A DNA stretch of 64,000 nt from Thauera sp. 2A1 (lineage in GTDB: Bacteria; Pseudomonadota; Gammaproteobacteria; Burkholderiales; Rhodocyclaceae). The translations under genes and the position numbers were made by a program. The notes below the pieces were generated by a model. It was given only the letters and a program-made list of their open reading frames with translations, had not been told where the DNA came from and searched no databases. Within the stretch, counting starts at the first letter, position 1. The number at the start of each line of letters is the position of its first letter. Shown here in pieces: positions 13,237-24,355 of this stretch. Where the stretch lies: the NCBI RefSeq assembly GCF_009469595.2, contig NZ_SSXV01000017.1, positions 35,691 to 99,690 of the forward strand. The letters are read 5' to 3'.

Positions 13237-13592
13237 AGGAGGACGCTCTCCAGTCCGGCCAGGCGGGTGCCGCGGTACAAGCCTGCTTCCGCCGCACCGC
13301 CAGCGGCCATCTCGAGGACGGCGCATGCGGCGGGAACAGCGGCGATTCTCCAGGGCTGCAGCCGCTCTATGACACCGACGATGTTTGCGCCGCGGTCGAT
13401 AAAGACCGCGTCGATTGCATCGCGCATGCCGAAGGTGTGGATGCGGCAGCACGGCAGGATGAGCAACGCTTCCGCCGGCGGCAGCGGCGCGGAGAAGAGC
13501 AGTCCGCATGCGCGCGCCATGAAGTCAGCCGCGATGCGAATTCTGAGAGGCCCGCGCTGGGTGCGGATGTGGATGATTTTCGCACGGAGCAT
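13233..13592 (-). CDS. DUF192 (UPF0127) family protein
   Basis: 119 residues. The sequence follows the DUF192 plan: MARACGLLFSAPLPPAEALLILPC, then IHTFGMRDAIDAVFID with the conserved F-ID, then RLQPWRIAAVPAACAVLEMAAGGAAEAGLYRGTRL. Family function is poorly known; members are often exported or act at the envelope, but no signal peptide is obvious here. It starts 2 nt after tadC and overlaps the next TadE-like gene by 4 nt, so it is translated as part of the Tad operon. Confidence 0.8.
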   Translation of the reverse strand: MLRAKIIHIRTQRGPLRIRIAADFMARACGLLFSAPLPPAEALLILPCCRIHTFGMRDAIDAVFIDRGANIVGVIERLQPWRIAAVPAACAVLEMAAGGAAEAGLYRGTRLAGLESVLL

Positions 13593-13594
13593 CT

Positions 13595-14485
13595 TCACAA
13601 GCCCATGCGCATGAACTGCACCGCGATCGGGAAGCCGATGACGAGGAAGGTGCAGGGGAAGATGAAGGCGATGAGCGGGAACAGCATCTTTACCGGCGCC
13701 TCCATCGCCGCCTTCTCCGCGCGGGCGAAGCGCTCGACGCGCCGCTGCTCGGCTTGTGCCCGCAGGAGGGGTCCGAGGTTCATGCCGAGGTTTTCGGCCT
13801 GGATGATGGCCGTGACGAGGTGTGTGATTGGCGGTTCGTTGAGGCGGTCGCCGAAGGTCCGCAGGGCATCGGCGCGGGATTTGCCCGCCCTCACATCGCG
13901 CAGCACGCGCTGGAGTTCGTCCCGCAGCGGTCCGGCCGGCCCCTTGGCTGCGGCCTGCTGCAACGCGCCGGTAAGATTGAGCCCGGCCTCGACACAGACC
14001 GTGATCAGATCGAGGAAGAAGGGCAGCGTCTTCAGCAGGTGCCGCCGGCGGGCGGTCACACGGTCGACAAACCACGCGCGTGCGAAGAGCCAGCCCGCGA
14101 CCGCTCCTGCCGCCACGAAGAGCCGCGGCTGCGGACTTTGCCAGGCATGGGCGAGCAAGCCCCCGAATCCGCCGGACACGGCCGCGACCACGACGCGATG
14201 CGCGATGAGTTGCGCCGGCGAGACGGCGTAGTCGAGTCCGGCAACACGCATCCGGGCAAGAAGGCGTTGGCGCAAGCCAATGGGCAGCGCACCGCCCGCC
14301 CAGTGCGCCAGCACCAGTGTCGGCCACCACAGCCAGCGGATGAAGGCGGGCGGGCGATCGCGCCAGGTACGGTCCTCACGTGGAACCGCCACGATCGCGC
14401 GCATTCCTACCCAGGTGAGGAGCGCGGCCGCGGCACCGGCGAGGCCGGCGATCAGGGCGGGGAGATATCGAGGGTCGATGGCCAT
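13595..14485 (-). CDS. tadC: Tad inner-membrane platform protein TadC
   Basis: 296 residues. T2SSF-domain protein of the type II secretion / type IV pilus platform family. Hydrophobic segments occur at about 10-30, 105-130 and 260-285, and the T2SSF core is recognisable (LPFFLDLITVCVEAGLNLTGALQQAA, then ENLGMNLGPLLRAQAEQRR and PVKMLFPLIAFIFPCTFLVI). It is expected to pair with TadB and couple the CpaF ATPase to pilus assembly. The gene starts 12 nt after tadB. Confidence 0.9.
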   Translation of the reverse strand: MAIDPRYLPALIAGLAGAAAALLTWVGMRAIVAVPREDRTWRDRPPAFIRWLWWPTLVLAHWAGGALPIGLRQRLLARMRVAGLDYAVSPAQLIAHRVVVAAVSGGFGGLLAHAWQSPQPRLFVAAGAVAGWLFARAWFVDRVTARRRHLLKTLPFFLDLITVCVEAGLNLTGALQQAAAKGPAGPLRDELQRVLRDVRAGKSRADALRTFGDRLNEPPITHLVTAIIQAENLGMNLGPLLRAQAEQRRVERFARAEKAAMEAPVKMLFPLIAFIFPCTFLVIGFPIAVQFMRMGL

Positions 14486-14497
14486 GGTCGGTCCTCC

Positions 14498-15348
14498 TCA
14501 AACGTCGATCGCGACCACACGCCTGATCAACAGCACGCCGAACAGCTCGAGCAAGGCAATCGTGCCCAGCGTCGCCCAGCCGAGCGGCGTGCTCCACATC
14601 AGGCCCATCGCCTGCGGCTCCATGCGTCCAAGGACCAGCAACAAGCCGATCGGGAGAAAGCCGACGACGACGGCCTGCAGTTTTCCCTGCGCAGTCAGCG
14701 CGCGGATCTTCGCCTCCATCGCAAGCTGGCTGCGGATCGTCATCGCGGCGCGATCGAGCGCCTCTGCGAGGCTGCCGCCGGTCTCGCTGGCGATGCGCAT
14801 CGCGGAAACCACCAGGGTCACCGACTGCAAGGGCACGCGGCGCGCGAGATTTTCGAGCGCAGCGTCGACGGCGACGCCGAGTCGCTGTTCGCGCAGCAGC
14901 AGCTCGAACTCCTGCGACACCGGCGGGCGGGATTCGCGCACGACCTGCTGCACGACCAGCATGAGCGACAGCCCTGCGCGCAAACCCCCGGCGATCATCA
15001 GCAGGACGTCGGGCAACTGCTCCTGAAGGCGGGCGAGGCGCTGCCGCTTGAGCAGAGCGAACACCGCTCGCGGCGCGACCGCTGCGCCGATCGCACCTGC
15101 TGCACCCCAGGCCGGCACGCCACTGAGCAGCCACAAACCGGCGCCGATCAGCACCCCGGCCACCAGGTTCGCCACGAAGAGGTGACGCGGGTCGATGAAG
15201 AGAAACAGCTCGCGCAGGCTGAAGCCGGCCTGCGCGGTGAAGCGCTCGCGATAGTGCGCAAGAGCGCGGCTTCCCAGCTCGATCGCCATCCACGCGAGCA
15301 GGCTTGCGGACAGGCCGATTGCCAGCAGCCCGACGAGCATCGCCTTCG

Positions 15349-15352
<4 letters not shown>
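14498..15352 (-). CDS. tadB: Tad inner-membrane platform protein TadB
   Basis: 284 residues. T2SSF-family protein with N-terminal membrane segments (AMLVGLLAIGLSASLLAWM; about 5-23), a pair in the middle (VAGVLIGAGLWLLSGVPAWG) and a C-terminal pair (LQAVVVGFLPIGLLLVLG, LGTIALLELFGVLLI). The conserved cytoplasmic stretch contains QEFELLLREQRLGVAVDAALENLARRVP, where TadB proteins carry the ETGGSLAEALD signature further on. Its ATG overlaps the stop of the cpaF-like gene by 4 nt. Confidence 0.9.
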
Positions 15353-17027
<1,675 letters not shown>

Positions 17028-17031
<4 letters not shown>

Positions 17032-18419
17032 TCTCCGGCCGGGACGACCTGCGACTGCGGCGCGGATGCGCTCGCCGGCTCGGACTGCGAAGGCACAAGG
17101 CTGCGGCCGGCGCGTCGCTCGAGTTCGAGCGCGGCGGATCCGACCAGCCCCGGATCGCTGCGCAGCACACGCGGCGTGAGGAACACCACCAGTTCGCTCT
17201 CGCGATTCTGGAATCGCGTGGAGCGGAACAGGTTGCCCAGCACCGGCACTTCACCCAGATACGGCACTGCGCTGACGTCCTTGGCCTGGTCACGGCTGAT
17301 CACGCCGGACAGGGCCAGCGTCTCGCCTTCGCGCAGGTTGAATTCGGTCTCGGTGCGGCGCGACAGCAGGCCGGGCACGCCCATCACGGCCACGCTGCGG
17401 TCCAGCGAGCTGACCTCGGTCTTGATGCGCGCGCGGATGGCGCCCGAGTCGTCGGCGACAGGAGCGAGGATCTCGAGGCGGATGCCGTACTCCTTGAAGC
17501 TGACGCTGGGCGTTCCTGTGGCCGATGCCGTGGCGACCGGGATCTCGCCGCCGGCAAGGAAGCTGGCGGTGCCGCGATTGCGGGCGGCCAGGCGCGGCTG
17601 GGCGAGGATGACCGCGTCGCCCTTCTGCGCCAGCAGGTTGAGCCGGCCGAACAGCGAGCCCACCACGCTCACCCGGGTGGTGAAGCGTCGCAGGCGATCG
17701 GCGGCGATCTCCACCTCGCTGCGCTGGTTGCCATCGTCGAGTGCAGCGGAGACCGCCCGACCCTCGCGATTGTTGTGGTAGAGATCCCCTGCAATCTCGA
17801 AGCCAAGCAGCGGCTTGCCCTGCGTCGTCCAGTCGATGCCGAGATCCTCAAGCCCGCTGCGGGAGATCTCGACGAAGCGTACGTCGAACTCGAACATCCG
17901 GTCGAAGCCCACGCGGCTGGTGAAGTCGATGACCTGCGGGAAGCGCTTGACGATCTCCGAGATGCGATCACGGTCCGCGTCGGCGATGTCGGCGCCCTCG
18001 ATCAGGATGTTGTCGCCGATGCTGCGCGACCTGACATTGGGGATGTCGCGGAAGAAGGACTGCAGATCACGTGCAACGCGGGCCATGTCGTTACCCTGCA
18101 CGACGACCTTCAACCGATGACTGCGCCCGCCGCGGGACCACACATGCAGGGTGGTCTCGCCTGGTGCGTTTGCCATCAACAGGATTTCCCGGTCGTCGAG
18201 CACCGCTGCAGACAACACCTTGCCGTCACCCACGGCAAGCCGGCTGGCATTGCGCTGCGGGAGCACACGGCTTTCGCCGGCAAAGAGCTTCAATTCGGTG
18301 AACGTCGCCGCATCCGCCGCCGCCTCGCCATCGGTGGGCACTGCGCGGGTTGCGTGCGCGCATGGATGGAGGGCGAGCAGGGCGCACAGGCTGAGGAGGC
18401 AGAACGTTTTGCAGGACAT
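17028..18419 (-). CDS. rcpA: Tad/CpaC outer-membrane secretin
   Basis: 463 residues from the ATG at 18419; the signal peptide (CLLSLCALLALHPCAHA, about 6-22) fixes this start rather than the longer open frame. An N-terminal BON/pilus-type domain with FAGESRVLPQRNASRLAVGDGKV is followed by the secretin homology region (VILAQPRLAARNRGTASFLAGGEIPV, EYGIRLEILAPV, LSRRTETEFNLREGETLALSGVISRDQ, VPVLGNLFRST). These are the usual strands and gate of CpaC/RcpA secretins. It forms the outer-membrane pore for the pilus. The gene ends with a 4-nt overlap with the FHA-CpaF gene. Confidence 0.92.
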
Positions 18420-18480
18420 GGTTGCATGAAGGCGAGCGTGGAAAGGAAGGCGGAGGGGATGCGAACGGCGTGTGACCGCG

Positions 18481-19401
18481 TCATCGCGGGGCTGGACCGG
18501 CAGGCGGGCGCGAAGTCGGGCCGGAATTGACGGCGAGGGGGGGATCCGCTGTTGTCGTCGGGGAAAAAGCCGTGTTCCTGCCCGGTCGCGGAAAATCCTC
18601 GGGCATAGGGGCGGGCATCGCCGCCGCCCCATTGCCACCGTAGATCACCGGCACGGGCGGAGCCGTCCGCATGAGCGGCTGTTCGAGCCCGAGCAGCGCG
18701 AAGGCATCGCGCCGCAGCGGCGGCAGCTTCGCGCGATCGCCCTGACCACGCAGGACGGCGGTGATCGTCCCGACGGTTCGCGCGGCGACGATGCGCTGCG
18801 CTTCCTCGGCGCTCGCGTCCAGTGTGACGGTCGAATAGCGGCGCTCGGTGCCCTCGTGCCCCGCAGCCGCGACGGTACGCGCTCCCGCAGCGAGCACCCC
18901 GACATCCTGCAGGAGCAGGACGCTGAGATTTTCCTGGTTGCGGCGCACGGTGAGCAGCAGGTCGACGACGTCCCCCGGCTCGAGCAGCCCGGCAATCGAG
19001 CTGATCTCATCCACCGCAAGGGTCACAGCCCGGCGGCCAGGCGCCAGGCGCGCAGATAGCGTGGGCGGGCGCCGGTCCTGCAGTTGCGACCACAGCAGCG
19101 GTTCCCCGCGGCGCGCCGGGAAACCCAGCACTGCACCGGTTGCGCGGTCGAACTGTTCGGGCGAGATTGCGCTGGAATGCAGCCACTCCACCGGGACCTC
19201 GCGCACCGCGACGCGGCCGTGGTCCAATGCCTCGCCGGCTGCCATGTCCTCCTTCGCGACGACCGCGCGCGCGGTGCGCTGCTCGACCCGGCGCTCGATG
19301 TCTGCGACGCGGTCATCCAGGTAACGCATGGCGGTCAGCGCAGCGCCGGCACCGATCACCAGGGCAGCAGTGAGGATGAGCCAGTTGCGATGCAATCTCA
19401 T
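18481..19401 (-). CDS. rcpC: Flp pilus assembly protein CpaB/RcpC
   Basis: 306 residues from the ATG at 19401. A single N-terminal membrane segment (WLILTAALVIGAGAALTAM) is followed by an SAF-like domain (AVVAKEDMAAGEALDHGRVAVREVPVEWL) and the CpaB signature RRAVTLAVDEISSIAGLLEPGDVVDLLLT. The C-terminal 60 residues are rich in Pro, Ala and Thr and probably disordered. CpaB/RcpC is a periplasmic component thought to interact with the secretin. It lies 61 nt upstream of the secretin start. Confidence 0.9.
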   Translation of the reverse strand: MRLHRNWLILTAALVIGAGAALTAMRYLDDRVADIERRVEQRTARAVVAKEDMAAGEALDHGRVAVREVPVEWLHSSAISPEQFDRATGAVLGFPARRGEPLLWSQLQDRRPPTLSARLAPGRRAVTLAVDEISSIAGLLEPGDVVDLLLTVRRNQENLSVLLLQDVGVLAAGARTVAAAGHEGTERRYSTVTLDASAEEAQRIVAARTVGTITAVLRGQGDRAKLPPLRRDAFALLGLEQPLMRTAPPVPVIYGGNGAAAMPAPMPEDFPRPGRNTAFSPTTTADPPLAVNSGPTSRPPAGPAPR

Positions 19402-19415
19402 GGGCGGATTCCGGC

Positions 19416-19613
19416 TTATTGGGGGAGTGAGAGTGCGGCGAGGAAGCGATCGAACCCGATCCCGATCGCGTCGGTGAACACCTGCGCCAGGGACGCACTT
19501 CCGCCGTAGGGGAGCGCGAAGAGGCCAACCACGATGCCGAGGAGCACCAGCAACTCGACGGCCGACTGGCCGCGGGCCGACGCAGGCAGGATGCGGGCGC
19601 GATGTCGTTGCAT
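19416..19613 (-). CDS. Short Flp/TadE-type pseudopilin
   Basis: 65 residues. A basic leader (RHRARILPASARGQ) is followed by SAVELLVLLGIVVGLFALPYGG, a pilin-like hydrophobic helix with the characteristic Glu four residues after the probable Gly cleavage site. The C-terminal 30 residues carry no further motif. It could be a minor pilin or a pilus-base component. Its start codon directly follows the stop of the preceding gene. Confidence 0.65.
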   Translation of the reverse strand: MQRHRARILPASARGQSAVELLVLLGIVVGLFALPYGGSASLAQVFTDAIGIGFDRFLAALSLPQ

Positions 19614-20339
19614 TCAGCGACCTCCCGGCTCGCCCGAGAGCAGGTTGAGCGTGATTGCCGTCGTGCCCGGCTGCCCCGCGTCGCTGCCAAGCCGGGTGAC
19701 GATCAACAGGGCATCGCCCCCGTTTCTGCTGAACCAGAGGCTCCGCCCTGCGGCCAGCCCGTTGCCGCCGCCGGTGTGATGCATGAGGCGATAGCCGCGC
19801 GCGTGCAGGACGGAACGAAAATGGTCGACGTTCGCGCCGATCGACTGGCTGTTGAGAAAGGTATGCAGGTGCGAATGCCTGCCCGCATCGACGGTCAAGA
19901 CCGTGCTTGCGACCCGGGTGCCGGTCGGCAGGGCAAATTCGTCGAAGGGCCGGTGCCGAATCGGCGACAGGGGAGCTTCGGAGAGTGTGCCGGTGGTACC
20001 CGATGTGCCATCGGGCCGCAAGCGCAGGGTGATCAGGCTGTCTCCCTGTTTCCGGGCGAGCACCTTCCAACCCTGCACATCCTGCTCCACCCGCTGCGAG
20101 CCGAGCCAGTGCCTGCTATGGGCAAGCACCTCGGCATAGGGGCGCGACACCTGCAACACCCGGATGCGCATCGGTGTGCCGTTGAACCTCAGCTCCGGGG
20201 CGATCTCGGTTAATTCGGTTGCGGCGAACGGCATGCGTTCGTGGGGTGCAGCTTCGACAGCGCCGAACTGCGCGAGGAGCGCTGCCAGCGCGGCGGCGTG
20301 ACCACGCAGACGCGAGGGGGGTAAGGCGGCGGTCAGCAT
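19614..20339 (-). CDS. Unknown secreted protein of the Tad unit
   Basis: 241 residues from the ATG at 20339, which is preceded by GGAGGG at 3-4 nt; an in-frame ATG at 20360 is also possible. An N-terminal hydrophobic region (GHAAALAALLAQFGAVEAA, about 12-30) looks like a signal peptide. The body has no motif I recognise; RPFDEFALPTGTRVASTVLTVDAGRHSH and GYRLMHHTGGGNGL suggest a beta-rich periplasmic domain. It overlaps the preceding pseudopilin gene by 7 nt and is therefore co-translated with Tad genes. Function unknown. Confidence 0.6.
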   Translation of the reverse strand: MLTAALPPSRLRGHAAALAALLAQFGAVEAAPHERMPFAATELTEIAPELRFNGTPMRIRVLQVSRPYAEVLAHSRHWLGSQRVEQDVQGWKVLARKQGDSLITLRLRPDGTSGTTGTLSEAPLSPIRHRPFDEFALPTGTRVASTVLTVDAGRHSHLHTFLNSQSIGANVDHFRSVLHARGYRLMHHTGGGNGLAAGRSLWFSRNGGDALLIVTRLGSDAGQPGTTAITLNLLSGEPGGR

Positions 20340-21082
20340 CCGCCCTCCAGCCTGTCGCATGGCACCACGTCCGGCTTGATGTCTCCGACCCGCATGGCCG
20401 GATCGAGGACGAGCGGCGGCAGGCGCCCGACCGTTTCACCGAGCAATTTCAGCGGCGCAATCGGATAGACGAGCGCGCGTCCGCCCGCGATGCGATCTGC
20501 CAGATCGTCGGCGCCCGCCGCTGCCCAGCCGTGTGCAAGCAGTACCTGATGGCGGCGGATTTCGAGACCGAGAGCATCGAATGGCGGCAGGTTGGCGATG
20601 TCTCGCGGCCTGACCGTGACGACGCCCTCGTGCAGCTCGCTGTCGGGGAGGCCGAAGCCACTCGTGCCCAGGATCAGGGCGGCCGGCTGCGACCCCGATC
20701 GCAGGGATCGAGTGCGCACAGCGACATCGGTCTCGACGTGCTCCAGCAGCGGCCGACCGCTGTGATCGACCCACAAGGGGTTGCGGTGGGTGGCGAAATC
20801 TCCTGCCACGTCGCCCGTCTTGATGGCCGCATCGCTGTTGCCGAAGAAGCGCCTGCGCACCTCTTGTGCCAGTTCTGCATCGGTGCGGCGCCCACCGTCG
20901 GCGCGGGCTGCTGTGGCTTCGAAAGCCAGGTAGCGCGCCGCGCTCTCCGACATGTGTGCCAGGTCCTGGTATTTGCCGAGAAGCGGAATGGCCAGGAAGA
21001 GCGGCACCAGGACGAGCATCAGCACCGCAAACTCGGCGAGGGACTGACCGCGCTGGGCGGAGGAGGCGCTTCGTCGCGTCAT
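20333..21082 (-). CDS. TadE/TadF-like pseudopilin
   Basis: 249 residues. After a short basic leader ending RGQ comes SLAEFAVLMLVLVPLFLAIPLLG, a TadE-type hydrophobic segment with the key Glu, then QDLAHMSESAARYLAFEATAAR, the usual TadE continuation. The remainder is a periplasmic domain with a C-terminal Cys pair (PCDRLEGGC). It overlaps the upstream TadG-like gene by 4 nt. Confidence 0.75.
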   Translation of the reverse strand: MTRRSASSAQRGQSLAEFAVLMLVLVPLFLAIPLLGKYQDLAHMSESAARYLAFEATAARADGGRRTDAELAQEVRRRFFGNSDAAIKTGDVAGDFATHRNPLWVDHSGRPLLEHVETDVAVRTRSLRSGSQPAALILGTSGFGLPDSELHEGVVTVRPRDIANLPPFDALGLEIRRHQVLLAHGWAAAGADDLADRIAGGRALVYPIAPLKLLGETVGRLPPLVLDPAMRVGDIKPDVVPCDRLEGGC

Positions 21083-22467
21083 GGCAGCAACGCGCCTTCC
21101 TGACGTGCTGCTGCCCAGGCGCGATCGTCAGCCGTCGGACTCACCAGGCGCACCTCCCAATAGGGGCTATACAGGCTGGGGTACTCGCGCCCGCCGTCCC
21201 TGCGTTCGTCGATGCGGTCGAAGAAAACTTCTGCACGCGACAGCGCGGCCATCTCTTCGCCTGGCGGCGCCGCATTGAATTGGCGCAGGCGCCCCGATGG
21301 CTGCACGACGCTGTTGCCGCCGGACATCCGCAGGCTGCCACCTGGCTTGCTCACGCGCAGGCTGACTCCCGTTCTCGCCGATTGCGACGGCTCGAGCCGC
21401 GCGAGATCGCGTGTCGTGGGCAGGCCGCTGAATCGAGCGCCGAGTTCATCGAGATCCAGCATCGAAGGCTCGGCGTACATCTTCGTGGTGCGCCGGTTGT
21501 CGGCGTACGTGCCGCCGTGGAAACCGGTGCCCGACGCACCATCGTCGCTGTCCGCTTCCGCCGCTCCCCAGGCCAGGGAGGTGCGCCGCCAGCGCCAGCT
21601 CCCCTTGCGCAAGCGCTGACCCTGGTGCTCCAGCGTATCGATCGCACGCCACTCGTCGTAGTTGATGAGATCGGTGCCACCACGCCGCTTCAACTCGACA
21701 TTGCGCTGCAGGGGCCAGATGTCGGGCCCGTCGATGGACCAGCGTCGCTCGGCGGTGAACGCGTCCCGCGACCGAAGCACCGTTTCGGCGAGCCGACCGC
21801 GCCCGTCGCCATCGGGGTCGTCCTTCCGATACGCCTTTGTGAAGGCATCGAAACCATGACCCGTCACGATCAGCTCCGCCGACATCGCGGGGTCGATGCG
21901 ATGCACGATTTCGTTTGCCAGCGTGCGCTGCGCTGCGCCGGCGCTCAGTGCCGTGTGAATGATCGACTGCGATTGCGACAGCGCCTGCGAAACCAGGTCG
22001 TGCGCTGAGACGATGGCGGCAAGGCCTTCATCCAGGACACGCACCGCACCATCCGTCACCCCGCCGGTGACATGGTCGAGATAGGCGGTGCCGCCGAAAG
22101 CGGCAACGAGGCTTGCCAGCCGGGGATATTCTTCCGGGTCGTAGATCCAGCTCGATGCGACGTCCGCGAGCGCGTCCGCGTTGTCAACGCCAGTACCAAA
22201 GTAATGGATCCATGAAGCAAGACTCACCGCCTGGGCGATCGCGACCTGGTTCGCGACGATCGCGCGGTTGGAGTAGGCATCGAAGTTGAGCGCGCGCGCC
22301 TCGAGGACGGCCACGCTGTAGGCCGCACTGTCGGCTGCGTTCGTGATGCGGAGCTTCTCATCGACGACGCGGCCGCTGTTGAACATGAAGTACATCACCA
22401 CCGCCGAGCCGAGCATGAAGAAGAGGCCGAGCGGCAGCGCCTGTCCGGCATTTCGCGTACGCATCAT
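21079..22467 (-). CDS. tadG: TadG-like pilus assembly protein
   Basis: 462 residues. The N-terminus has a TadG-type segment: NAGQALPLGLFFMLGSAVVMYFMFNSGRVV, then ITNAADSAAYSVAVLEARALNFDAYSNRAIVANQVA, close to the TadG/TadE consensus where helices with Ala/Asp/Tyr follow the membrane segment. The large remaining part is periplasmic and carries no clear von Willebrand MIDAS motif. It is expected to anchor or shape the pilus base. It overlaps both neighbours by 4 nt. Confidence 0.75.
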   Translation of the reverse strand: MMRTRNAGQALPLGLFFMLGSAVVMYFMFNSGRVVDEKLRITNAADSAAYSVAVLEARALNFDAYSNRAIVANQVAIAQAVSLASWIHYFGTGVDNADALADVASSWIYDPEEYPRLASLVAAFGGTAYLDHVTGGVTDGAVRVLDEGLAAIVSAHDLVSQALSQSQSIIHTALSAGAAQRTLANEIVHRIDPAMSAELIVTGHGFDAFTKAYRKDDPDGDGRGRLAETVLRSRDAFTAERRWSIDGPDIWPLQRNVELKRRGGTDLINYDEWRAIDTLEHQGQRLRKGSWRWRRTSLAWGAAEADSDDGASGTGFHGGTYADNRRTTKMYAEPSMLDLDELGARFSGLPTTRDLARLEPSQSARTGVSLRVSKPGGSLRMSGGNSVVQPSGRLRQFNAAPPGEEMAALSRAEVFFDRIDERRDGGREYPSLYSPYWEVRLVSPTADDRAWAAARQEGALLP

Positions 22468-24023
22468 GTCCGCACCACGATGTGGGGGGCACCGCCGCGG
22501 CTGGCAGGGCCGACACCCAGCACCGCGAGCACGGCGGCAAGCGCGGCGAAGCCGACAGGGATTGCGTCGCCGTAACGCGTGTAGGGCGTCACTCCCTCGC
22601 GCGGCTGGACTGCGGCATCCAGCACGGCGGGTCGATTCGGAGGCGCTGCCGCGACGATGCGGCCTCGATGGTCGATCGACGCGCTCCAGCCGGTATTGGC
22701 CACCCGCAGCAGCGGCTTGCCCGCCTCTGCCGCACGCGCCTGCGCAACCTGCAGGTGCTGATGCATCGGTGCGTCGCTGCCTTCCCAGCTATCGTTGGAG
22801 ATGACGACAAGGTAGCCGGCGGCGGCATCCTCCGACCTCAAGGCGCTCGCGAACAGATCCTCGAAACACAGCTTCAGCGCCACCCTGACGCCTCCCATCA
22901 CGATGCCGTCCTGGTCGACAAGGCCCGGGACGGTGTCGGTCATGTGCGTACCGCTCGGTCGTTCGGGTAACAGGCCCAGCAAGCCGGTGGCAGGGAGGTA
23001 TTCACCGAACGGAACGAGAAAGCGCTTGTCCCGCGTCTGCGCACCGGAAACACCGATCACCCTCGCTGAGCTGAAGTAGCCACCTGTGTCCAGGCCCGAG
23101 GGGCGAAAGAAGGAGATGAGCAGGTCACGCTTCTCCTCCGTCGCAGCACGCTCAAGAGAAGCGATGTAAGCCTCAGGCAACTGGTGCTCGAGCAGCGGCA
23201 GCGCCGTTTCGGGCAGTACGGTGACCGGAGCATCGCTCGCAAGCAACGCGCTGCGGTACTGGTCGAGCGCGCGTAACACTTGCGCACGATCGAATTTGTC
23301 GGTGGCCGGAAAATTGCCCTGCAGCAGGCGCATGCGAATCGGCTGAAGGACAGGCCGCGTCCACTCGATGGCCGTGCTTGCCAAGCCAAGGCCGACCAGC
23401 GCCGCAATGGCGGCCACCGTCGCAGGCCACTCGCGCCGGGTATGCCTGAGGCTGAGTAGCGCCAGCAAGCCACCGAGCATCACGACGACGAAGCTCAGGC
23501 CCAATGCACCAATCACTGGGAACAAGGCGCTTAAGGGGCTTCCCGGGGCCTGCGTGTAGCCCAGTTGCCCCCAGGGAAAATGGAAGCGGCTGAAGTGGCG
23601 CGCCCACTCGCCCAAGGTCCACAGGCCGGGGATGAGCAGGCCGGCGACCGCGAGGCTGCTCGTTCCCCTGCGCCAGGCCGACATGGCAATCCACGCAATC
23701 ACGGCGGGCGCAGCCGAAAAGGCGAGGATGAGCACCGACGGCAGCGCATGAGCACGCAGGAGTGCATCCGATGGAGCAATGCCGGTGAAAAGCCAGCTCA
23801 GTGTCGCACCATAAAGGCCGACCCCGAACAGACCGCCTGCGACGAGCGCGGCTGTGGGCACGGGTGCCCGGTCCGCGATCCAGGTCAACGCCAGCCCGGA
23901 CAGCGGCGCCAGGAACCATGCACCATGGGGCGCGTGCGCGAAGCTCGTTGCAACACCACCGACCAGGGCCAGCGCGTGCAGGCGCAGGTTGCCGGGCAGC
24001 GGCTTGAGGACAGTGCGCGACAT
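22464..24023 (-). CDS. Apolipoprotein N-acyltransferase paralogue (Lnt-like)
   Basis: 519 residues with Lnt architecture: about six N-terminal membrane segments, a nitrilase-like domain (about 225-480) and a final membrane helix (VGFAALAAVLAVLGVG). The three catalytic residues are in place: Glu272 (VLPETALP), Lys333 (DKRFLVPFGEYLP) and Cys386 (LKLCFEDLF), close to Glu267/Lys335/Cys387 of E. coli Lnt. It should transfer an acyl chain to the N-terminal Cys of lipoproteins in the inner membrane. Its position, second in a Tad operon between the pilin and tadG, is unusual for a housekeeping gene and suggests a dedicated role. Whether a second lnt exists elsewhere in the genome cannot be seen here. 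Confidence 0.87.
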   Translation of the reverse strand: MSRTVLKPLPGNLRLHALALVGGVATSFAHAPHGAWFLAPLSGLALTWIADRAPVPTAALVAGGLFGVGLYGATLSWLFTGIAPSDALLRAHALPSVLILAFSAAPAVIAWIAMSAWRRGTSSLAVAGLLIPGLWTLGEWARHFSRFHFPWGQLGYTQAPGSPLSALFPVIGALGLSFVVVMLGGLLALLSLRHTRREWPATVAAIAALVGLGLASTAIEWTRPVLQPIRMRLLQGNFPATDKFDRAQVLRALDQYRSALLASDAPVTVLPETALPLLEHQLPEAYIASLERAATEEKRDLLISFFRPSGLDTGGYFSSARVIGVSGAQTRDKRFLVPFGEYLPATGLLGLLPERPSGTHMTDTVPGLVDQDGIVMGGVRVALKLCFEDLFASALRSEDAAAGYLVVISNDSWEGSDAPMHQHLQVAQARAAEAGKPLLRVANTGWSASIDHRGRIVAAAPPNRPAVLDAAVQPREGVTPYTRYGDAIPVGFAALAAVLAVLGVGPASRGGAPHIVVRT

Positions 24024-24053
24024 CGTGACGACTTCTGAAGGACCAGCGGAAAC

Positions 24054-24323
24054 TCAGCGCCCGGTATTCCCGACGTAGTTGTCGAGCGTGCGCTTGGTGT
24101 CCGCCTGGCTCGCAGCGCTGGTCGCCGCGGCCTGCGCGCGCGATTTCGCCGAAGTTCCGTCGCTTCCTGCGATCTCGGTTGCGATCGCGGCCGTCTGATT
24201 GCGGACTGCCTGCCCGAAATACTGATACACCGCGATGGCAGCGACGGCGATGAGTGCAACGATGATGATGTACTCGGTCATTCCCTGGCCGTACTGGCCA
24301 GCCAATCCGGGTTTGCGTGACAT
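24054..24323 (-). CDS. flp: Flp-type major pilin
   Basis: 89 residues from the ATG at 24323, preceded by AGGAGGAG at about 6 nt, the strongest ribosome-binding site of the unit. The prepilin motif is G-QGMT-EY, so cleavage after Gly12 is expected, followed by the hydrophobic helix EYIIIVALIAVAAIAVYQYF. The tail is Ala/Ser/Thr-rich (QAAATSAASQADTKR), longer than in many Flp pilins. It is the first gene of the 17.7-kb Tad-RHS unit, which fits high expression of the main subunit. No prepilin peptidase gene is visible in the window. Confidence 0.9.
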   Translation of the reverse strand: MSRKPGLAGQYGQGMTEYIIIVALIAVAAIAVYQYFGQAVRNQTAAIATEIAGSDGTSAKSRAQAAATSAASQADTKRTLDNYVGNTGR

Positions 24324-24355
24324 TTCGCGCCTCCTCCTGAAAATGCGAGATGCAT

